64,000 nucleotides of DNA from Oscillospiraceae bacterium (GCA_015066095.1 SVPC01000004.1:30677-94676), one strand, 5' to 3'; shown: positions 39,263 to 50,209, counted from the first letter of the stretch. The notes: a model not told the origin generated them from the letters alone. Numbers and translations: made by a program.

Positions 39263-40966
39263 CTAATTTTGCGAAGCGGTTTCTCTATCATATTCTGCCA
39301 AAATCTCATCATCATCGCCGCCCTCAGGTTCGCCTTGATATGAGTTCTTATAAATCTTAACAACCATATCGGCATTTACCTTTTTACCATATACGGGCTC
39401 TTGCTCTAATATAACACCGGGTTCTTCATTTTCATCATACTTTTCAAGCACAACAATATTATCGTACAAGAAACCTGCTTTAAGAAGCTCTACCTTTGCA
39501 TTTGCTTCGTCAAGACCGATAACATTAGGCATTTTAAACTCTTGCGGACCAAGGCTTATAACTACTTCAATTTTGGTTTCATTTTCTACCTCGGTACCCT
39601 TTGCCACAGATTGTTCGCAAACCTGACCCTTAGCATAAGTTTTAGAGTAAACCTTGTTCTTTATAACAATCTCGAAACGCTTAACTTCGTCCATTTCCAT
39701 AATTTCAGCATAGGTTTTACCTGTAAAATCGGGAACTGTATAAAGCATTACATTAGGTTTAACGATAGATTCTTCACCTGCAGACTGTTCCTCAGAAGAA
39801 ATTACAGGTATGCTTGAATTTTCAGATTTGGTATCAGTATCGTCACCTTTAAGCACAGTAAAATACAAAATCAAAAATATCAAAAGTACAGCGCCTATTG
39901 TAATACCTGCTGATATCGCCAAAGTCTTTATGCTGCTCTTTTCTTTGCTTTGCTGACCTGTAACTACTGCATTAACATCATCATCTTCGTCATCTTCATC
40001 TGCATAAGCAATCTCGCCGTAAACCAACTCATTTTTAAGCGATTCAATATCCTGTGTTCTATCATTAGGCTTCACCTTTAAGCCGTTAGCCAATGCGGTA
40101 AGAACGTGGCGCGGAAGCTCACTAGCAAAGCTTGACGGAATAGAAAGGCGTTCATCTTCGAGTCTTAAAGTAGCCTTAGGAATGTCCTTACCAATTAAAA
40201 CCCTGAATAAAGTAGCGCAAAAACCATAAACATCGGTGTAATCACCTTCAGGAATATTTAATACGCCATACTGTTCTATTGCCGAATAGCCATCAGTTAA
40301 TTCCATTTCAATATCGCCGTTTGCCATACGCAACTTGCCTATACTGTAATCGGTAATACGCAATTTGCCATCGCGGCCCACCACTATACTTTGGGGAGAA
40401 ATACCCTTATGAATAACTCCGATATCATTCATAGCCTTTATTGTATCAATAAGCGGTAATAACAAAGCACGAGCCTGTTCCCATTTAAGTGTGCCGCCGT
40501 TGCGCTGCAAAAAGTCTTCCAAAGTTATGCACTGCAAATTCTGATACACAACATACGCTGTGCCGTTGGTTTCAAATACATCAACAACTTCTTGCAAAGA
40601 TGCTAACGACTGATTTTTTAAAGTGTTGTTTATCTCTAAAAATTCAAGCAAATTCTGATTATATACATAACGCTTATCTATAGGAATAAAAACAGATGTA
40701 TCAGGATTACGTTCTACTATACCGCGCGGATAATATTCTTTAATTTTAACAACCGTTTCAGTGCCCTTATCCCAAGCGATATATGTAATGCCCTCACCTG
40801 TCACTGACAACACTTTACCAATAACATATCGGTTATTTACAACCATTTTTACAGGTAATGCCTGTGGATTATTACGCGAAGTCATATCATAGCCACAGAT
40901 AGGACAAACTTTTTCGTCGCCCATCGGATTCATACAACCCATACATAGGATATCAGGATTTATCAT
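39263..40966 (-). CDS. Zinc-ribbon / kinase-like (predicted pseudokinase) / TM / PASTA protein
   Basis: CMGCMNPMGDEKVCPICGYD; kinase fold with VIHKGISPQSIVV in place of HRD; TM AISAGITIGAVLLIFLILYFTVL; two PASTA-like repeats (VPDFTGKTYAEI, MPNVIGLDEANAKVELLKAGF). Confidence 0.85.
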   Translation of the reverse strand: MINPDILCMGCMNPMGDEKVCPICGYDMTSRNNPQALPVKMVVNNRYVIGKVLSVTGEGITYIAWDKGTETVVKIKEYYPRGIVERNPDTSVFIPIDKRYVYNQNLLEFLEINNTLKNQSLASLQEVVDVFETNGTAYVVYQNLQCITLEDFLQRNGGTLKWEQARALLLPLIDTIKAMNDIGVIHKGISPQSIVVGRDGKLRITDYSIGKLRMANGDIEMELTDGYSAIEQYGVLNIPEGDYTDVYGFCATLFRVLIGKDIPKATLRLEDERLSIPSSFASELPRHVLTALANGLKVKPNDRTQDIESLKNELVYGEIAYADEDDEDDDVNAVVTGQQSKEKSSIKTLAISAGITIGAVLLIFLILYFTVLKGDDTDTKSENSSIPVISSEEQSAGEESIVKPNVMLYTVPDFTGKTYAEIMEMDEVKRFEIVIKNKVYSKTYAKGQVCEQSVAKGTEVENETKIEVVISLGPQEFKMPNVIGLDEANAKVELLKAGFLYDNIVVLEKYDENEEPGVILEQEPVYGKKVNADMVVKIYKNSYQGEPEGGDDDEILAEYDRETASQN

Positions 40967-41023
40967 ATTAAAACCTCCAGAGTATGTTTACTAAAAATTA
41001 TTATATCACATTTGTCAAGCCAT

Positions 41024-41707
41024 TTACGGTTTAGGCGGTATAGCCACAGCCTTTTTAAACACGCAAGTGTGGTGCGGTGTTATAAGTCGGTCTTCATGCA
41101 AAGAGCCAAAATACCAATGCTTAAATTCCACCGAGCGCCCCAATTCCTCAAAATAACCGTTAAGCTTATTCACTCGGTTATTATCGCCACGGCGCATAAG
41201 CATAGCACTTTTAACAAGTAAAGGTGGCTCATGGGTTATCATATAATCCACCTTACAATCAACCGCATCCAATGTTTTGGCGCCTTCTGCCATTTCGTAT
41301 GCGGTAGGTTCCTCATCCACCCACCAGTTACCCTGTTCGCGGCGCATATCCTTATCGGTACTCTCGCCGCCACCAAAAGTAAAAAATGTGTTGCCCTCTA
41401 TTGTAAAAATCTGACCGCGCATAAGATGGATAAGATTACCCTTTATTCTATGTACCATTCCACCATGCCAATATGTAACACGCGAACGGTTTATTGTATC
41501 AAGATTATCATGCGTACCGTCAACAAAAGCGGTCACAAAACGACGGGTAGACAAATATTTTATGACCTCTTTTTCAGTTTTCCCACCATCGAAAATATAA
41601 CCAAAATCACCGCAAACTATAAGCACATCTCCGCTTTTTAGTTTCCTGAAATTTTTATCATAAAGCCTTTCCAGTTCGCCGTGCATATCACCTGTTACAT
41701 AAACCAA
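41024..41707 (-). CDS. Metallophosphoesterase family protein
   Basis: VTGDMHGELERL, LIVCGDFGYIFDGG, DGTHDN, THEPPLL. Confidence 0.85.
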   Translation of the reverse strand: MVYVTGDMHGELERLYDKNFRKLKSGDVLIVCGDFGYIFDGGKTEKEVIKYLSTRRFVTAFVDGTHDNLDTINRSRVTYWHGGMVHRIKGNLIHLMRGQIFTIEGNTFFTFGGGESTDKDMRREQGNWWVDEEPTAYEMAEGAKTLDAVDCKVDYMITHEPPLLVKSAMLMRRGDNNRVNKLNGYFEELGRSVEFKHWYFGSLHEDRLITPHHTCVFKKAVAIPPKP

Positions 41708-41801
41708 TGGTTTTCACCTCTTTTTTTATAAAAAAATACTTTAAAAATTTTCAAATTATGTTATAATATAATTACTATACCACATCTTTGGAGAGATTTC
41801 T

Positions 41802-43130
41802 ATGGTAAAAAAGACTTTTTCCATTATTTTTATATGTTTTTTAACATTTTTATATATTTTCACACCCATAACCGCCTCTGCCTATGAGGTTACGGGTATC
41901 GATTTCACCCATAATGCCGGTATGTTAATCTCGCTCGATACTGATGAAATACTTTACGAAAAAAATATTGATATGAAAGTTTATCCTGCTTCAATCACCA
42001 AGATTATGACCGCCGTACTTATGATAGAAAGCGATAAATGGGACCCACAGGCAAAGGTAAAAATAAACAAAGCTTGTCTTGATGTTGTTTTAGGTACAGG
42101 TCTTTCGGTTTCCCTTTTGGAAGAAGGCGAAGAATTAACACAACTCGACCTATTATACACCGTTTTGGTTTCATCTTACGGTGACTGTACTTATCTTGCG
42201 GCAGAACTTTTTGGCGGCAGTTATGAAAACTTTGTAAAAATGATGAACGACAAAGCGCAGGAGTTAGGTCTTTCGGGCACACATTACTCCAACCCCGTAG
42301 GGCTTCACGAAGAAGAAACCTACACCACCGTGCGCGACACCTACACCCTTACAAAATACGCCTTACAATATGACCTTTTTAAAACCGTTACATCGGCTTC
42401 GCGTTACCGCTTCACCACAACAAAAGGCACTGTGCGTAACCTCTCCACCACCAACTTTTTGATTGATAAAAACACAAATTACTGGTATCAATATGCCAGT
42501 GGCGTAAAAACGGGTTACACCGATGTCGCCGGCAGATGTCTTGTCAGCACCGCTTCCTATAACGGTTACAATTATGCTTGTATCGTTTTCGGTTGTACAA
42601 ACAGTCCCTCAAAAAGGTATGATTTTGCAGAATCGCGCGAACTTTACCGTTGGGCTTTCAACAATTTTTCTTATAAAGAGGTTGCCAACTCGGACGAGCC
42701 TGTTTGCGAAATTCCCGTAGAACTTTCTGCTGATACCGACTTTGTCCCCCTTTATTTCAAAAAGCCCTTTGTAACAATTTTACCAAACGGTGCCGACCAA
42801 TCTACATTGGTAATCAAAAACACCTTTGAAAACGAAACCGCAACAGCACCCATTAAAAAGGGTGATGTTTTAGGCTATTCTGAAATTTATTATGCCGAAA
42901 AGTTAATCGGAAAAGTAGACCTTGTCGCTGGTGAAGACATAGAAAAAAGCACATGGCTTGCTATAATGAGCGGTATTGAAGATTTCTTTACAAGCAGTTA
43001 TATGACCGTTATTTACTATATTTTAGGCGGTATAGTAGTTCTGTTCATTCTGGCTTGTATCTACCTTAACCGACCTAAAAAGAAGCGCAAGGTAAAATAT
43101 ATCCCCTACGACAAAGATAACGAAGAATAG
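41802..43130 (+). CDS. dacF: D-alanyl-D-alanine carboxypeptidase
   Basis: Signal peptide; PASITKIMTAV (SxxK), SSYGD, KTGYTDVAGRCL (KTG); C-terminal TM. Confidence 0.93.
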   Translation: MVKKTFSIIFICFLTFLYIFTPITASAYEVTGIDFTHNAGMLISLDTDEILYEKNIDMKVYPASITKIMTAVLMIESDKWDPQAKVKINKACLDVVLGTGLSVSLLEEGEELTQLDLLYTVLVSSYGDCTYLAAELFGGSYENFVKMMNDKAQELGLSGTHYSNPVGLHEEETYTTVRDTYTLTKYALQYDLFKTVTSASRYRFTTTKGTVRNLSTTNFLIDKNTNYWYQYASGVKTGYTDVAGRCLVSTASYNGYNYACIVFGCTNSPSKRYDFAESRELYRWAFNNFSYKEVANSDEPVCEIPVELSADTDFVPLYFKKPFVTILPNGADQSTLVIKNTFENETATAPIKKGDVLGYSEIYYAEKLIGKVDLVAGEDIEKSTWLAIMSGIEDFFTSSYMTVIYYILGGIVVLFILACIYLNRPKKKRKVKYIPYDKDNEE

Positions 43131-43131
43131 T

Positions 43132-43163
43132 AAAAATCCCCTTAACCGCAGTTAAGGGGATTT
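43132..43163. terminator. Intrinsic terminator
   Basis: AAAATCCCCTTAACcgcaGTTAAGGGGATTTT. Confidence 0.8.
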
Positions 43164-43194
43164 TGATTTAGATTACTCTTTTATTACCGCTATA

Positions 43195-43935
43195 TCAATC
43201 AAAAAATTTAGACGGTGCGAAAATTACAGGAACACGGGTTTGTGCATTTATTTCAAATGTATTCTTTTTTATTTCTGTAATATGTCTTGTGACAAGCGCC
43301 GCATTAGTTTGAGAATTTAAAATGTTTATTGCTTCATTTATAGTATTTGCTCGACAGGTCTTAATCAGGTGCGAAATTGAGTAAAGTATACGCGGATTGG
43401 TATACTCGGCCACGATAGGACAATCCTCAAATTCCAAATAATTGTTATATAATTCTTGAGAGAGATTAGCATAACCCTCGAGATAATAATGCAACTTATT
43501 ACGCGCATTCACCTTCAACAAAATACCACCGATGAGCATTAAAATAGCGGGAATACCTAAAATTAAACACATAACAATTTCTCGCGGTGAAATCACACCC
43601 ATCAATACCAAAAATGCAGTAAATATACTACCCCAAATTATCAAAGCGTTACTTGTACCACGCGCATATTTATTAACCTGCTCACAAGCGTCATCATAAG
43701 CATCATAATGTAACTGTTTTTTAGAAAAGAACTCAAACACCTTTTCAAGAATAGAAAGTTCGCTCTTGCGAAGCGATTCTATTTCAGCGTGTTGTTGCAT
43801 AACCGACGGTGCAACCATAACAGGAGTGGGTTGATATGAATATGTAGCAATAGGCATATCTGCAACCTTTTTACCGCAATTAGTGCAAAAAACCGCATTT
43901 TCTAAAAGCCTAGTGCCACAATTAGAACAAAACAT
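43195..43935 (-). CDS. Zinc-ribbon membrane protein of unknown function
   Basis: MFCSNCGTRLLENAVFCTNCGKK plus two TM segments. Confidence 0.75.
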   Translation of the reverse strand: MFCSNCGTRLLENAVFCTNCGKKVADMPIATYSYQPTPVMVAPSVMQQHAEIESLRKSELSILEKVFEFFSKKQLHYDAYDDACEQVNKYARGTSNALIIWGSIFTAFLVLMGVISPREIVMCLILGIPAILMLIGGILLKVNARNKLHYYLEGYANLSQELYNNYLEFEDCPIVAEYTNPRILYSISHLIKTCRANTINEAINILNSQTNAALVTRHITEIKKNTFEINAQTRVPVIFAPSKFFD

Positions 43936-44032
43936 TTATAAAACCTCCTTTTTTTATATTATACCATCACACAAAAAATAATGCAACAAAACCTTTTACA
44001 ACTGACGTAAATATGATATACTTTAAAAAGAG

Positions 44033-45322
44033 GTGTTTTTTATGAAAACAAAACTTGGTGTACGTTTTTGGTTGGCGCTTACAATTTTTAGTCTTATGGG
44101 GCAAATTGCCTGGGTTGTAGAAAATATGTATTTTAATGTATTTATCTACAAAATGTTCAATGCCAGTGCCGGTGATATTTCAAATATGGTTATGGCATCT
44201 GCCATTACTGCAACACTCACAACTGTTTTTATGGGCGCTTTGTCAGATAAAATAGGCAAACGAAAATTATTTATTTGCACAGGTTATATTCTTTGGGGTA
44301 TCTCTATTTTCAGTTTTGTGTTGCTACGCGAAGATATTATAAGCAAAACCTTTGGCACTACCCTAACGGCAGCCACAATAGGTGTTAGCCTTACCATTAT
44401 ACTTGATTGTGTTATGACCTTTTTCGGCTCTACCGCAAACGATGCAGCTTTTAATGCGTGGCTTACCGACTCTACCGACCAAACAAACCGTGGTGCGGCA
44501 GAGGGCATAAATGCTATGATGCCGCTTGTTAGCATACTCGTAGTATTCGGCGGTTTTATGTTTTTCGATTTAGAAAAAGCATCCAGTTGGTCACTTATTT
44601 TTACAATTATTGGTGTACTTGTGACAGCTATTGGTATAATAGGCTTCTTTATAATCAAAGAGCCAAGTGTAACCCCCGTCAAAGAATCTTACATAAAGGG
44701 TATTATTTATGGCTTCAGACCCCAAACAATAAAACAAAATACAAAACTTTATATTTCGCTTTTAGCCTTTATTATCTTTAATATTTCTATCCAGATTTTT
44801 ATGCCCTATCTCATTATATATTACGAAGTAACCCTCAAAATGACCGACTATGTACTTATAATGGCACCTGCCATAATAATCGCTTCGGTTGTAACGGCTT
44901 TTTGGGGTAAAGTGTACGATAAAAAAGGCTTTGCTTTTTCGGGAATTATTGCAGTTTTCACCTTAATTTTAGGTTATATCATATTATTCTTCACCACATC
45001 TACTGCACCTGTATTTTTAGGTTCGCTTTTAATGATGAGTGGTTATCTTGCAGGTATGGCAGTGTTCGGTGCGGTTATTAGAGATAACACTCCCGAAGGT
45101 TTTTCGGGCAGATTACAAGGCGTACGCATTTTCTCACAGGTGCTCATTCCCGGTGTTGTAGGTCCTAAAATAGGTGAAATGGTGCTAAAAAATGCCGACC
45201 GCATAACAAACAACGACGGTACACAATCTTTTGTGCCTAACCAGTACATATTTTTAGCCGCCTTAATTGCGGTAGTTTTGGTTATTCCCTTTTTCATAAA
45301 CCGTAAAAGGAGTAAAATATGA
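44033..45322 (+). CDS. MFS transporter
   Basis: 12-TM pattern; GALSDKIGKRKLFICTGY. Confidence 0.9.
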   Translation: MFFMKTKLGVRFWLALTIFSLMGQIAWVVENMYFNVFIYKMFNASAGDISNMVMASAITATLTTVFMGALSDKIGKRKLFICTGYILWGISIFSFVLLREDIISKTFGTTLTAATIGVSLTIILDCVMTFFGSTANDAAFNAWLTDSTDQTNRGAAEGINAMMPLVSILVVFGGFMFFDLEKASSWSLIFTIIGVLVTAIGIIGFFIIKEPSVTPVKESYIKGIIYGFRPQTIKQNTKLYISLLAFIIFNISIQIFMPYLIIYYEVTLKMTDYVLIMAPAIIIASVVTAFWGKVYDKKGFAFSGIIAVFTLILGYIILFFTTSTAPVFLGSLLMMSGYLAGMAVFGAVIRDNTPEGFSGRLQGVRIFSQVLIPGVVGPKIGEMVLKNADRITNNDGTQSFVPNQYIFLAALIAVVLVIPFFINRKRSKI

Positions 45323-46215
45323 TATATACCGTAACACTTAATCCGTCACTTGATTATGTGGCTTTTTGTGATACATTTAACTTTGGCAAAACCAACCGCA
45401 CTAATAACGAATATGTCGTCCCCGGCGGAAAAGGTCTTAACATTTCTATTTTACTCTCGCGACTCGGCGACGATACCTGTGCTTTAGGTTTTACGGGCGG
45501 TTTTACAGGCAAAGAACTCACCCGACTGCTTAATAAAGAAGGTATAAATTGCGATTTTCAAGATGTGGCGCAAAGCACCCGAATAAATATAAAATTAAGT
45601 TGTAATAAAATAACTGAATTTAATGCAAGCGGAATAACACTTGATAATAACAAAATAAACGCACTTAAAGAAAAACTAAAAACCTTAAAATCGGGCGACT
45701 GGCTTTGTCTTTCAGGCAGCATACCAAAAGGCGCCGACATATCTATATACCACGATTTGGCTCTTTGTGTACCGCAAGGTGTAAAGGTGGTAATCGACGC
45801 CGTAGGTAAACCGCTTATAGAAGCGCTAAAAGTAAAACCTTTCCTTATAAAGCCTAATATTGACGAATTGTGTGATATATTTGAGTGCGAAATCAAAACA
45901 CAAGAAGAAATCATATTTTATGCTAAAAAATTAAAAGATATGGGCGCACAAAATGTTTTGGTGTCTTTAGGTGAAGACGGCGCACTGCTTTTAGATGATA
46001 CGGGTAAAATACACACAACAAAACCGCCTAAAGGCAAGGCTGTAAACACCGTTGCGGCAGGCGATTCTATGATAGCAGGTTTTATTCATCAGTTCATTAA
46101 AACAAACGACTATGCCGATTCGCTTAAATTTGCTACCGCCAGTGGCAGCGCCACCGCCTTTTCCCCGTGGATAGCGAAACCCGAACTTATTGAACAATTA
46201 TATAAAACACTATAA
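45319..46215 (+). CDS. 1-phosphofructokinase family hexose kinase (PfkB fold)
   Basis: YTVTLNPSLDYV, VPGGKGLNISILLSRLG, NTVAAGDSMIAGFIH. Confidence 0.92.
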   Translation: MIYTVTLNPSLDYVAFCDTFNFGKTNRTNNEYVVPGGKGLNISILLSRLGDDTCALGFTGGFTGKELTRLLNKEGINCDFQDVAQSTRINIKLSCNKITEFNASGITLDNNKINALKEKLKTLKSGDWLCLSGSIPKGADISIYHDLALCVPQGVKVVIDAVGKPLIEALKVKPFLIKPNIDELCDIFECEIKTQEEIIFYAKKLKDMGAQNVLVSLGEDGALLLDDTGKIHTTKPPKGKAVNTVAAGDSMIAGFIHQFIKTNDYADSLKFATASGSATAFSPWIAKPELIEQLYKTL

Positions 46216-46219
46216 AACA

Positions 46220-46260
46220 AATAGGTATGCTACACAAAAAGTATAGCATACCTATTTTTT
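46220..46260. terminator. Intrinsic terminator between convergent pfkB and clpC
   Basis: AAATAGGTATGCTA...TAGCATACCTATTTTTT. Confidence 0.85.
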
Positions 46261-48694
46261 ACAGTCCACATTTTTCAAAGGTAAATTCACCGTTTTGGAC
46301 AGCGCACAAAACCGTATCTCCCGAAGCAAAATCGCCCGATAAAATTCTCTCGCTGAAAGCATCTTCTATTTTACTTTGAATTTCGCGGCGAAGCGGTCTT
46401 GCACCATAGATTGCATCAAAACCTTTTTCGGCAAGTACAGACTTAACCGTATCGGCAAATTTGAGTTCGATTCCGATATTTTCAACCCTTCCCGCAAGGT
46501 TTTTAAGCATCTTTTCGGCAATTTCTTGGGTCTCATCTTTTGAAAGTTTGCTAAATACTATAACATCATCCACGCGGTTTAAAAATTCGGGGCGGAATGT
46601 ACTTTTAAGTTCACCCAAAACCTTTTCCTTAACATCGGTATTATCATCATTTTGCGCAAAACCGAAACTTATTTTTTTATCAGTTATAAGCCTTGCGCCC
46701 ACATTTGATGTCATTATTATTACAGTATTTTTAAAGTCGACCTTTCTGCCCTGACTGTCGGTCAAAATGCCGTCTTCCAAAATCTGAAGAAGCATATTAA
46801 ACACATCGGGGTGAGCCTTTTCAATCTCGTCAAAAAGCACTACGGAATATGGGTTGCGACGCACCTTTTCGGTAAGTTGACCGCCTTCTTCAAAGCCAAC
46901 ATAACCGGGAGGCGAACCCACAAGACGCGATACTGTATGCTTTTCCATATATTCGGACATATCAAGTCTTATCATCATATTTTCATCGCCAAACATACTC
47001 TCGGCAAGTGCTTTACAAAGTTCGGTTTTACCCACACCAGTAGGACCTAAAAATATAAACGAACCAATCGGTCTTTTGGGGTCTTTTAGTCCCACCCTAC
47101 CCCGACGGATAGCCTTTGCAACCGCGATAACCGCTTCATTTTGACCTACAATTCGGTTATGCAGTTCACTTTCAAGATTTAAAAGCCTTTCGCTTTCTTC
47201 ACGGGTAAGTTCTTGGACAGGCACACCTGTCCAACCCGAAACTATAAGAGCTATATCCTTTGTTGTTACAGTGCCGTTAGAATGGTTATTTTCATTCTGC
47301 CACTTTTCTTTTTCGGCTTCATAACTTTTTTTAAGATTATTTTCTTTATCTCTAAGCGCTGCCGCTTTTTCGAACTCTTGAGCCCCTATAGCCTCTTCTT
47401 TTTCGCTTTGTGCATTTTCAATTTTGCCCTCAAGTTCTTTCAAAATTTCAGGCATTTCGCACCCTGCAAGACGCACACGCGAACCCGCTTCATCTATAAG
47501 GTCAATCGCCTTGTCCGGTAAAAATCTATCGGTTATATAACGCGATGACAGTTCTACCGCACTTTTAAGTGCTTCATCGGTAATTTCCACCTTGTGATGC
47601 GCCTCATATTTAACGCGGAGACCTTTTAAAATAAGATATGCATCTTCCTTACTGGGCTCTGCTACCGTAACGGGTTGGAAACGGCGTTCCAATGCCGAAT
47701 CTTTTTCAATATTCTTTCGGTACTCTGAAATAGTAGTAGCGCCAATTAACTGAAATTCTCCGCGAGCCAACGATGGTTTTAAAATATTAGCCGCATCGGT
47801 AGAGCCTTCGGCAGAACCTGCACCAATTATGGTGTGAACTTCGTCTATAAAAAGAATAACATCCTTTGCTTTTACAACCTCGTCAACCACGGCTTTTATG
47901 CGTTCCTCGAAATCTCCCCGATACTTTGTACCTGCAACCATACTTGTTAAATCAAGAGTGAAAAGCCGTTTGTTTTGTAAAATTTCAGGTACATTTTTAT
48001 CTACTATTTTTTGTGCCAAACCCTCTATAATAGCAGTTTTACCCACACCCGGCTCACCTATAAGACAAGGGTTATTTTTGGTGCGGCGGCAAAGAATTTG
48101 TATAATTCTTTCCACTTCACTATCTCTGCCTATAACAGGGTCTATCTTGCCTTTTTTTGCATTTTCCGTTAAATCAACACCATATTTGGATAATGTGGGC
48201 GTCTTGTTATCTTTGGTTTTTTCGGGTTCCTTGTTCATATTACCGTTACACTCTATTCCTGAATCTTTTAAAACAGAACTTGTAAGCATAGCAACATCTA
48301 CACCCAAATCTCCCAAAAAACGTATGGCATAGTTATCGCCGTCAGACAAAATGCCAATAAGCAAATGTTCAGTTCCAACACTCTTTTTACCAAGACTATG
48401 TGCACCATTCATAGCAGATTCTATAACCCTTTTTGCTCGTGGTGTAAAATAATCGGGTGAAAGTTTGCTGGGTGTTCCACAACCTATCTGTATACGAATA
48501 AGTTGCTCTATTTTTTCGGCAGTCACTCCGTTTTTTTCCATAACCGCCGAAGCTACACCACCGCCTATTTTTAATAGCCCCAAAAGTAAATGTTCACTGC
48601 CAACATAAGTATGTCCAAACTCACCTGCCAAATTTATTGCTTGATTAAGCGCTTCATTAGCTTTTGATGTAAATCCGTTAAAATTGTATTTCAT
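46259..48694 (-). CDS. clpC: ATP-dependent Clp protease ATP-binding subunit ClpC
   Basis: Clp-N repeats; GEPGVGKTAIIEGLA and GPTGVGKTELCKALA. Confidence 0.96.
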   Translation of the reverse strand: MKYNFNGFTSKANEALNQAINLAGEFGHTYVGSEHLLLGLLKIGGGVASAVMEKNGVTAEKIEQLIRIQIGCGTPSKLSPDYFTPRAKRVIESAMNGAHSLGKKSVGTEHLLIGILSDGDNYAIRFLGDLGVDVAMLTSSVLKDSGIECNGNMNKEPEKTKDNKTPTLSKYGVDLTENAKKGKIDPVIGRDSEVERIIQILCRRTKNNPCLIGEPGVGKTAIIEGLAQKIVDKNVPEILQNKRLFTLDLTSMVAGTKYRGDFEERIKAVVDEVVKAKDVILFIDEVHTIIGAGSAEGSTDAANILKPSLARGEFQLIGATTISEYRKNIEKDSALERRFQPVTVAEPSKEDAYLILKGLRVKYEAHHKVEITDEALKSAVELSSRYITDRFLPDKAIDLIDEAGSRVRLAGCEMPEILKELEGKIENAQSEKEEAIGAQEFEKAAALRDKENNLKKSYEAEKEKWQNENNHSNGTVTTKDIALIVSGWTGVPVQELTREESERLLNLESELHNRIVGQNEAVIAVAKAIRRGRVGLKDPKRPIGSFIFLGPTGVGKTELCKALAESMFGDENMMIRLDMSEYMEKHTVSRLVGSPPGYVGFEEGGQLTEKVRRNPYSVVLFDEIEKAHPDVFNMLLQILEDGILTDSQGRKVDFKNTVIIMTSNVGARLITDKKISFGFAQNDDNTDVKEKVLGELKSTFRPEFLNRVDDVIVFSKLSKDETQEIAEKMLKNLAGRVENIGIELKFADTVKSVLAEKGFDAIYGARPLRREIQSKIEDAFSERILSGDFASGDTVLCAVQNGEFTFEKCGL

Positions 48695-48708
48695 ATCTTC
48701 TCCTTATT

Positions 48709-49716
48709 CTAACTAAAGGCTTCGCGCACCATATTTGCTCTGTTAATATCTCGGTCTTGGGGCTCCATAATACCGTATTTTTGCATAAGCATATAAGGTT
48801 GCGCCTCAATAAGCACCCTTATAGGCGACGCTTCGATATTAAGTATGCCCATACTTTTACCAAGTTTAACACTTGATAACAAATTCATCATTTCACCGCT
48901 TGTAAGTATACGCGCATTTTGAAGCGTGCCCAAAGACCTGAAACATATATCTTCAAGTTCGGTCTTTTTAAGTTTTTTACGTGCTTCAAGTTCTTTTTCT
49001 ATAAGTTGCGTTGTTATAATTTTTAAATTGTCAAGTGCATTATTTTCACTAAGTCCCAATGTTATTTGATTAGACACTTGATAAAGTGCAGCGGCAGATT
49101 TAGAACCTTCGCCATAAAGACCGCGCACAGTAAATCCAATTTTGCCAATAGAATTGCTAAGTTCTTCTATCTCTCCACCCCATTCGAGAGCCGGTAAATG
49201 AAGCATAACCGAAGCGCGAAGACCCGTACCCAAATTAGTGGGACATTCGGTCAAAAAGCCCAAACGACTATCAAATGCAAAGGGCAAATTAGCACAAAGC
49301 AAAGAATCTATTTGCTCGGCTATATCATACGCTCCAGTAAGGTTATGACCCGAAAGAATAACCTGTATCCTTATATGGTCTTCTTCCCCTATCATAATAC
49401 TTATGCTTTCATCTGCCGACAGTATGATAGCGCTCGGCTCGGTAATACCTGCAAATTCGGGGCTTATAATATGACGTTCAACCATTGCATATTTTTGTGT
49501 ATCGGGAACATCGCACATATCGATATATTTAAGGCTTTTTGCAAAAGGTGTATTGCTTTCGATTATGGCTTTCTTTACCTTTTGGTTAAGTTCTATGCGT
49601 TGTTCGGTAGTCATTTTTGAAGGAAACGGCAAACCCTTTAAATTACGCGCTAAACGAATTCGACTACTCACCGCAATATCGTTGGTATCTGTAGCATTTT
49701 TATACCAATTACTCAT
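48709..49716 (-). CDS. mcsB: Protein arginine kinase McsB
   Basis: Phosphagen-kinase-like SSRIRLARNLKGLPFP, LTECPTNLGTGLRASVMLHLPAL. Confidence 0.95.
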   Translation of the reverse strand: MSNWYKNATDTNDIAVSSRIRLARNLKGLPFPSKMTTEQRIELNQKVKKAIIESNTPFAKSLKYIDMCDVPDTQKYAMVERHIISPEFAGITEPSAIILSADESISIMIGEEDHIRIQVILSGHNLTGAYDIAEQIDSLLCANLPFAFDSRLGFLTECPTNLGTGLRASVMLHLPALEWGGEIEELSNSIGKIGFTVRGLYGEGSKSAAALYQVSNQITLGLSENNALDNLKIITTQLIEKELEARKKLKKTELEDICFRSLGTLQNARILTSGEMMNLLSSVKLGKSMGILNIEASPIRVLIEAQPYMLMQKYGIMEPQDRDINRANMVREAFS

Positions 49717-50197
49717 TTGTCTGCGCCTCCATTTCCTTGATTTTATCCCTTATAACTGCCGCTTGTTCATACTTTTCCTGTGCTACAAGACGGCTGAGTT
49801 CATTTCTCAAATCTTCTACTGTTTGTTCTTTGGGTTTTACCACCAAAGGTGCATTATTCGGAATTTTACCGATGTGCTTGGTACTGCCGTGCACCCTTTT
49901 AAGATAAGGTATAAGTTGGTCGTAAAACACATCGTAACACTCACCACAGCCTACTTTCCCGCACTTTGCAATATCGGAAAATGTACTGCCGCAAACAGGA
50001 CATTTTTTCATATCCATCATATCCTGCTTTTGGGTTATATCACCAAACATAGAAGCCAACATTCCCGTAAGACTGTTAGTGCCGTAACCGTAAAGTGCCG
50101 CACACTCTGCGCATAAATTATATTCTCTGGCCACGCCGTTAACCACCGATTTAATATGTGTGGTTGCATGGTTTTTTCCACATTTTTCACAAAACAT
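49709..50197 (-). CDS. mcsA: McsA, UvrB/UvrC-motif activator of McsB
   Basis: CEKCGKNHATTHI, CPVCGSTFSDIAKCGKVGCGECYDVF, UVR motif. Confidence 0.94.
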   Translation of the reverse strand: MFCEKCGKNHATTHIKSVVNGVAREYNLCAECAALYGYGTNSLTGMLASMFGDITQKQDMMDMKKCPVCGSTFSDIAKCGKVGCGECYDVFYDQLIPYLKRVHGSTKHIGKIPNNAPLVVKPKEQTVEDLRNELSRLVAQEKYEQAAVIRDKIKEMEAQTNE

Positions 50198-50209
50198 AAA
50201 AGTTACCTC

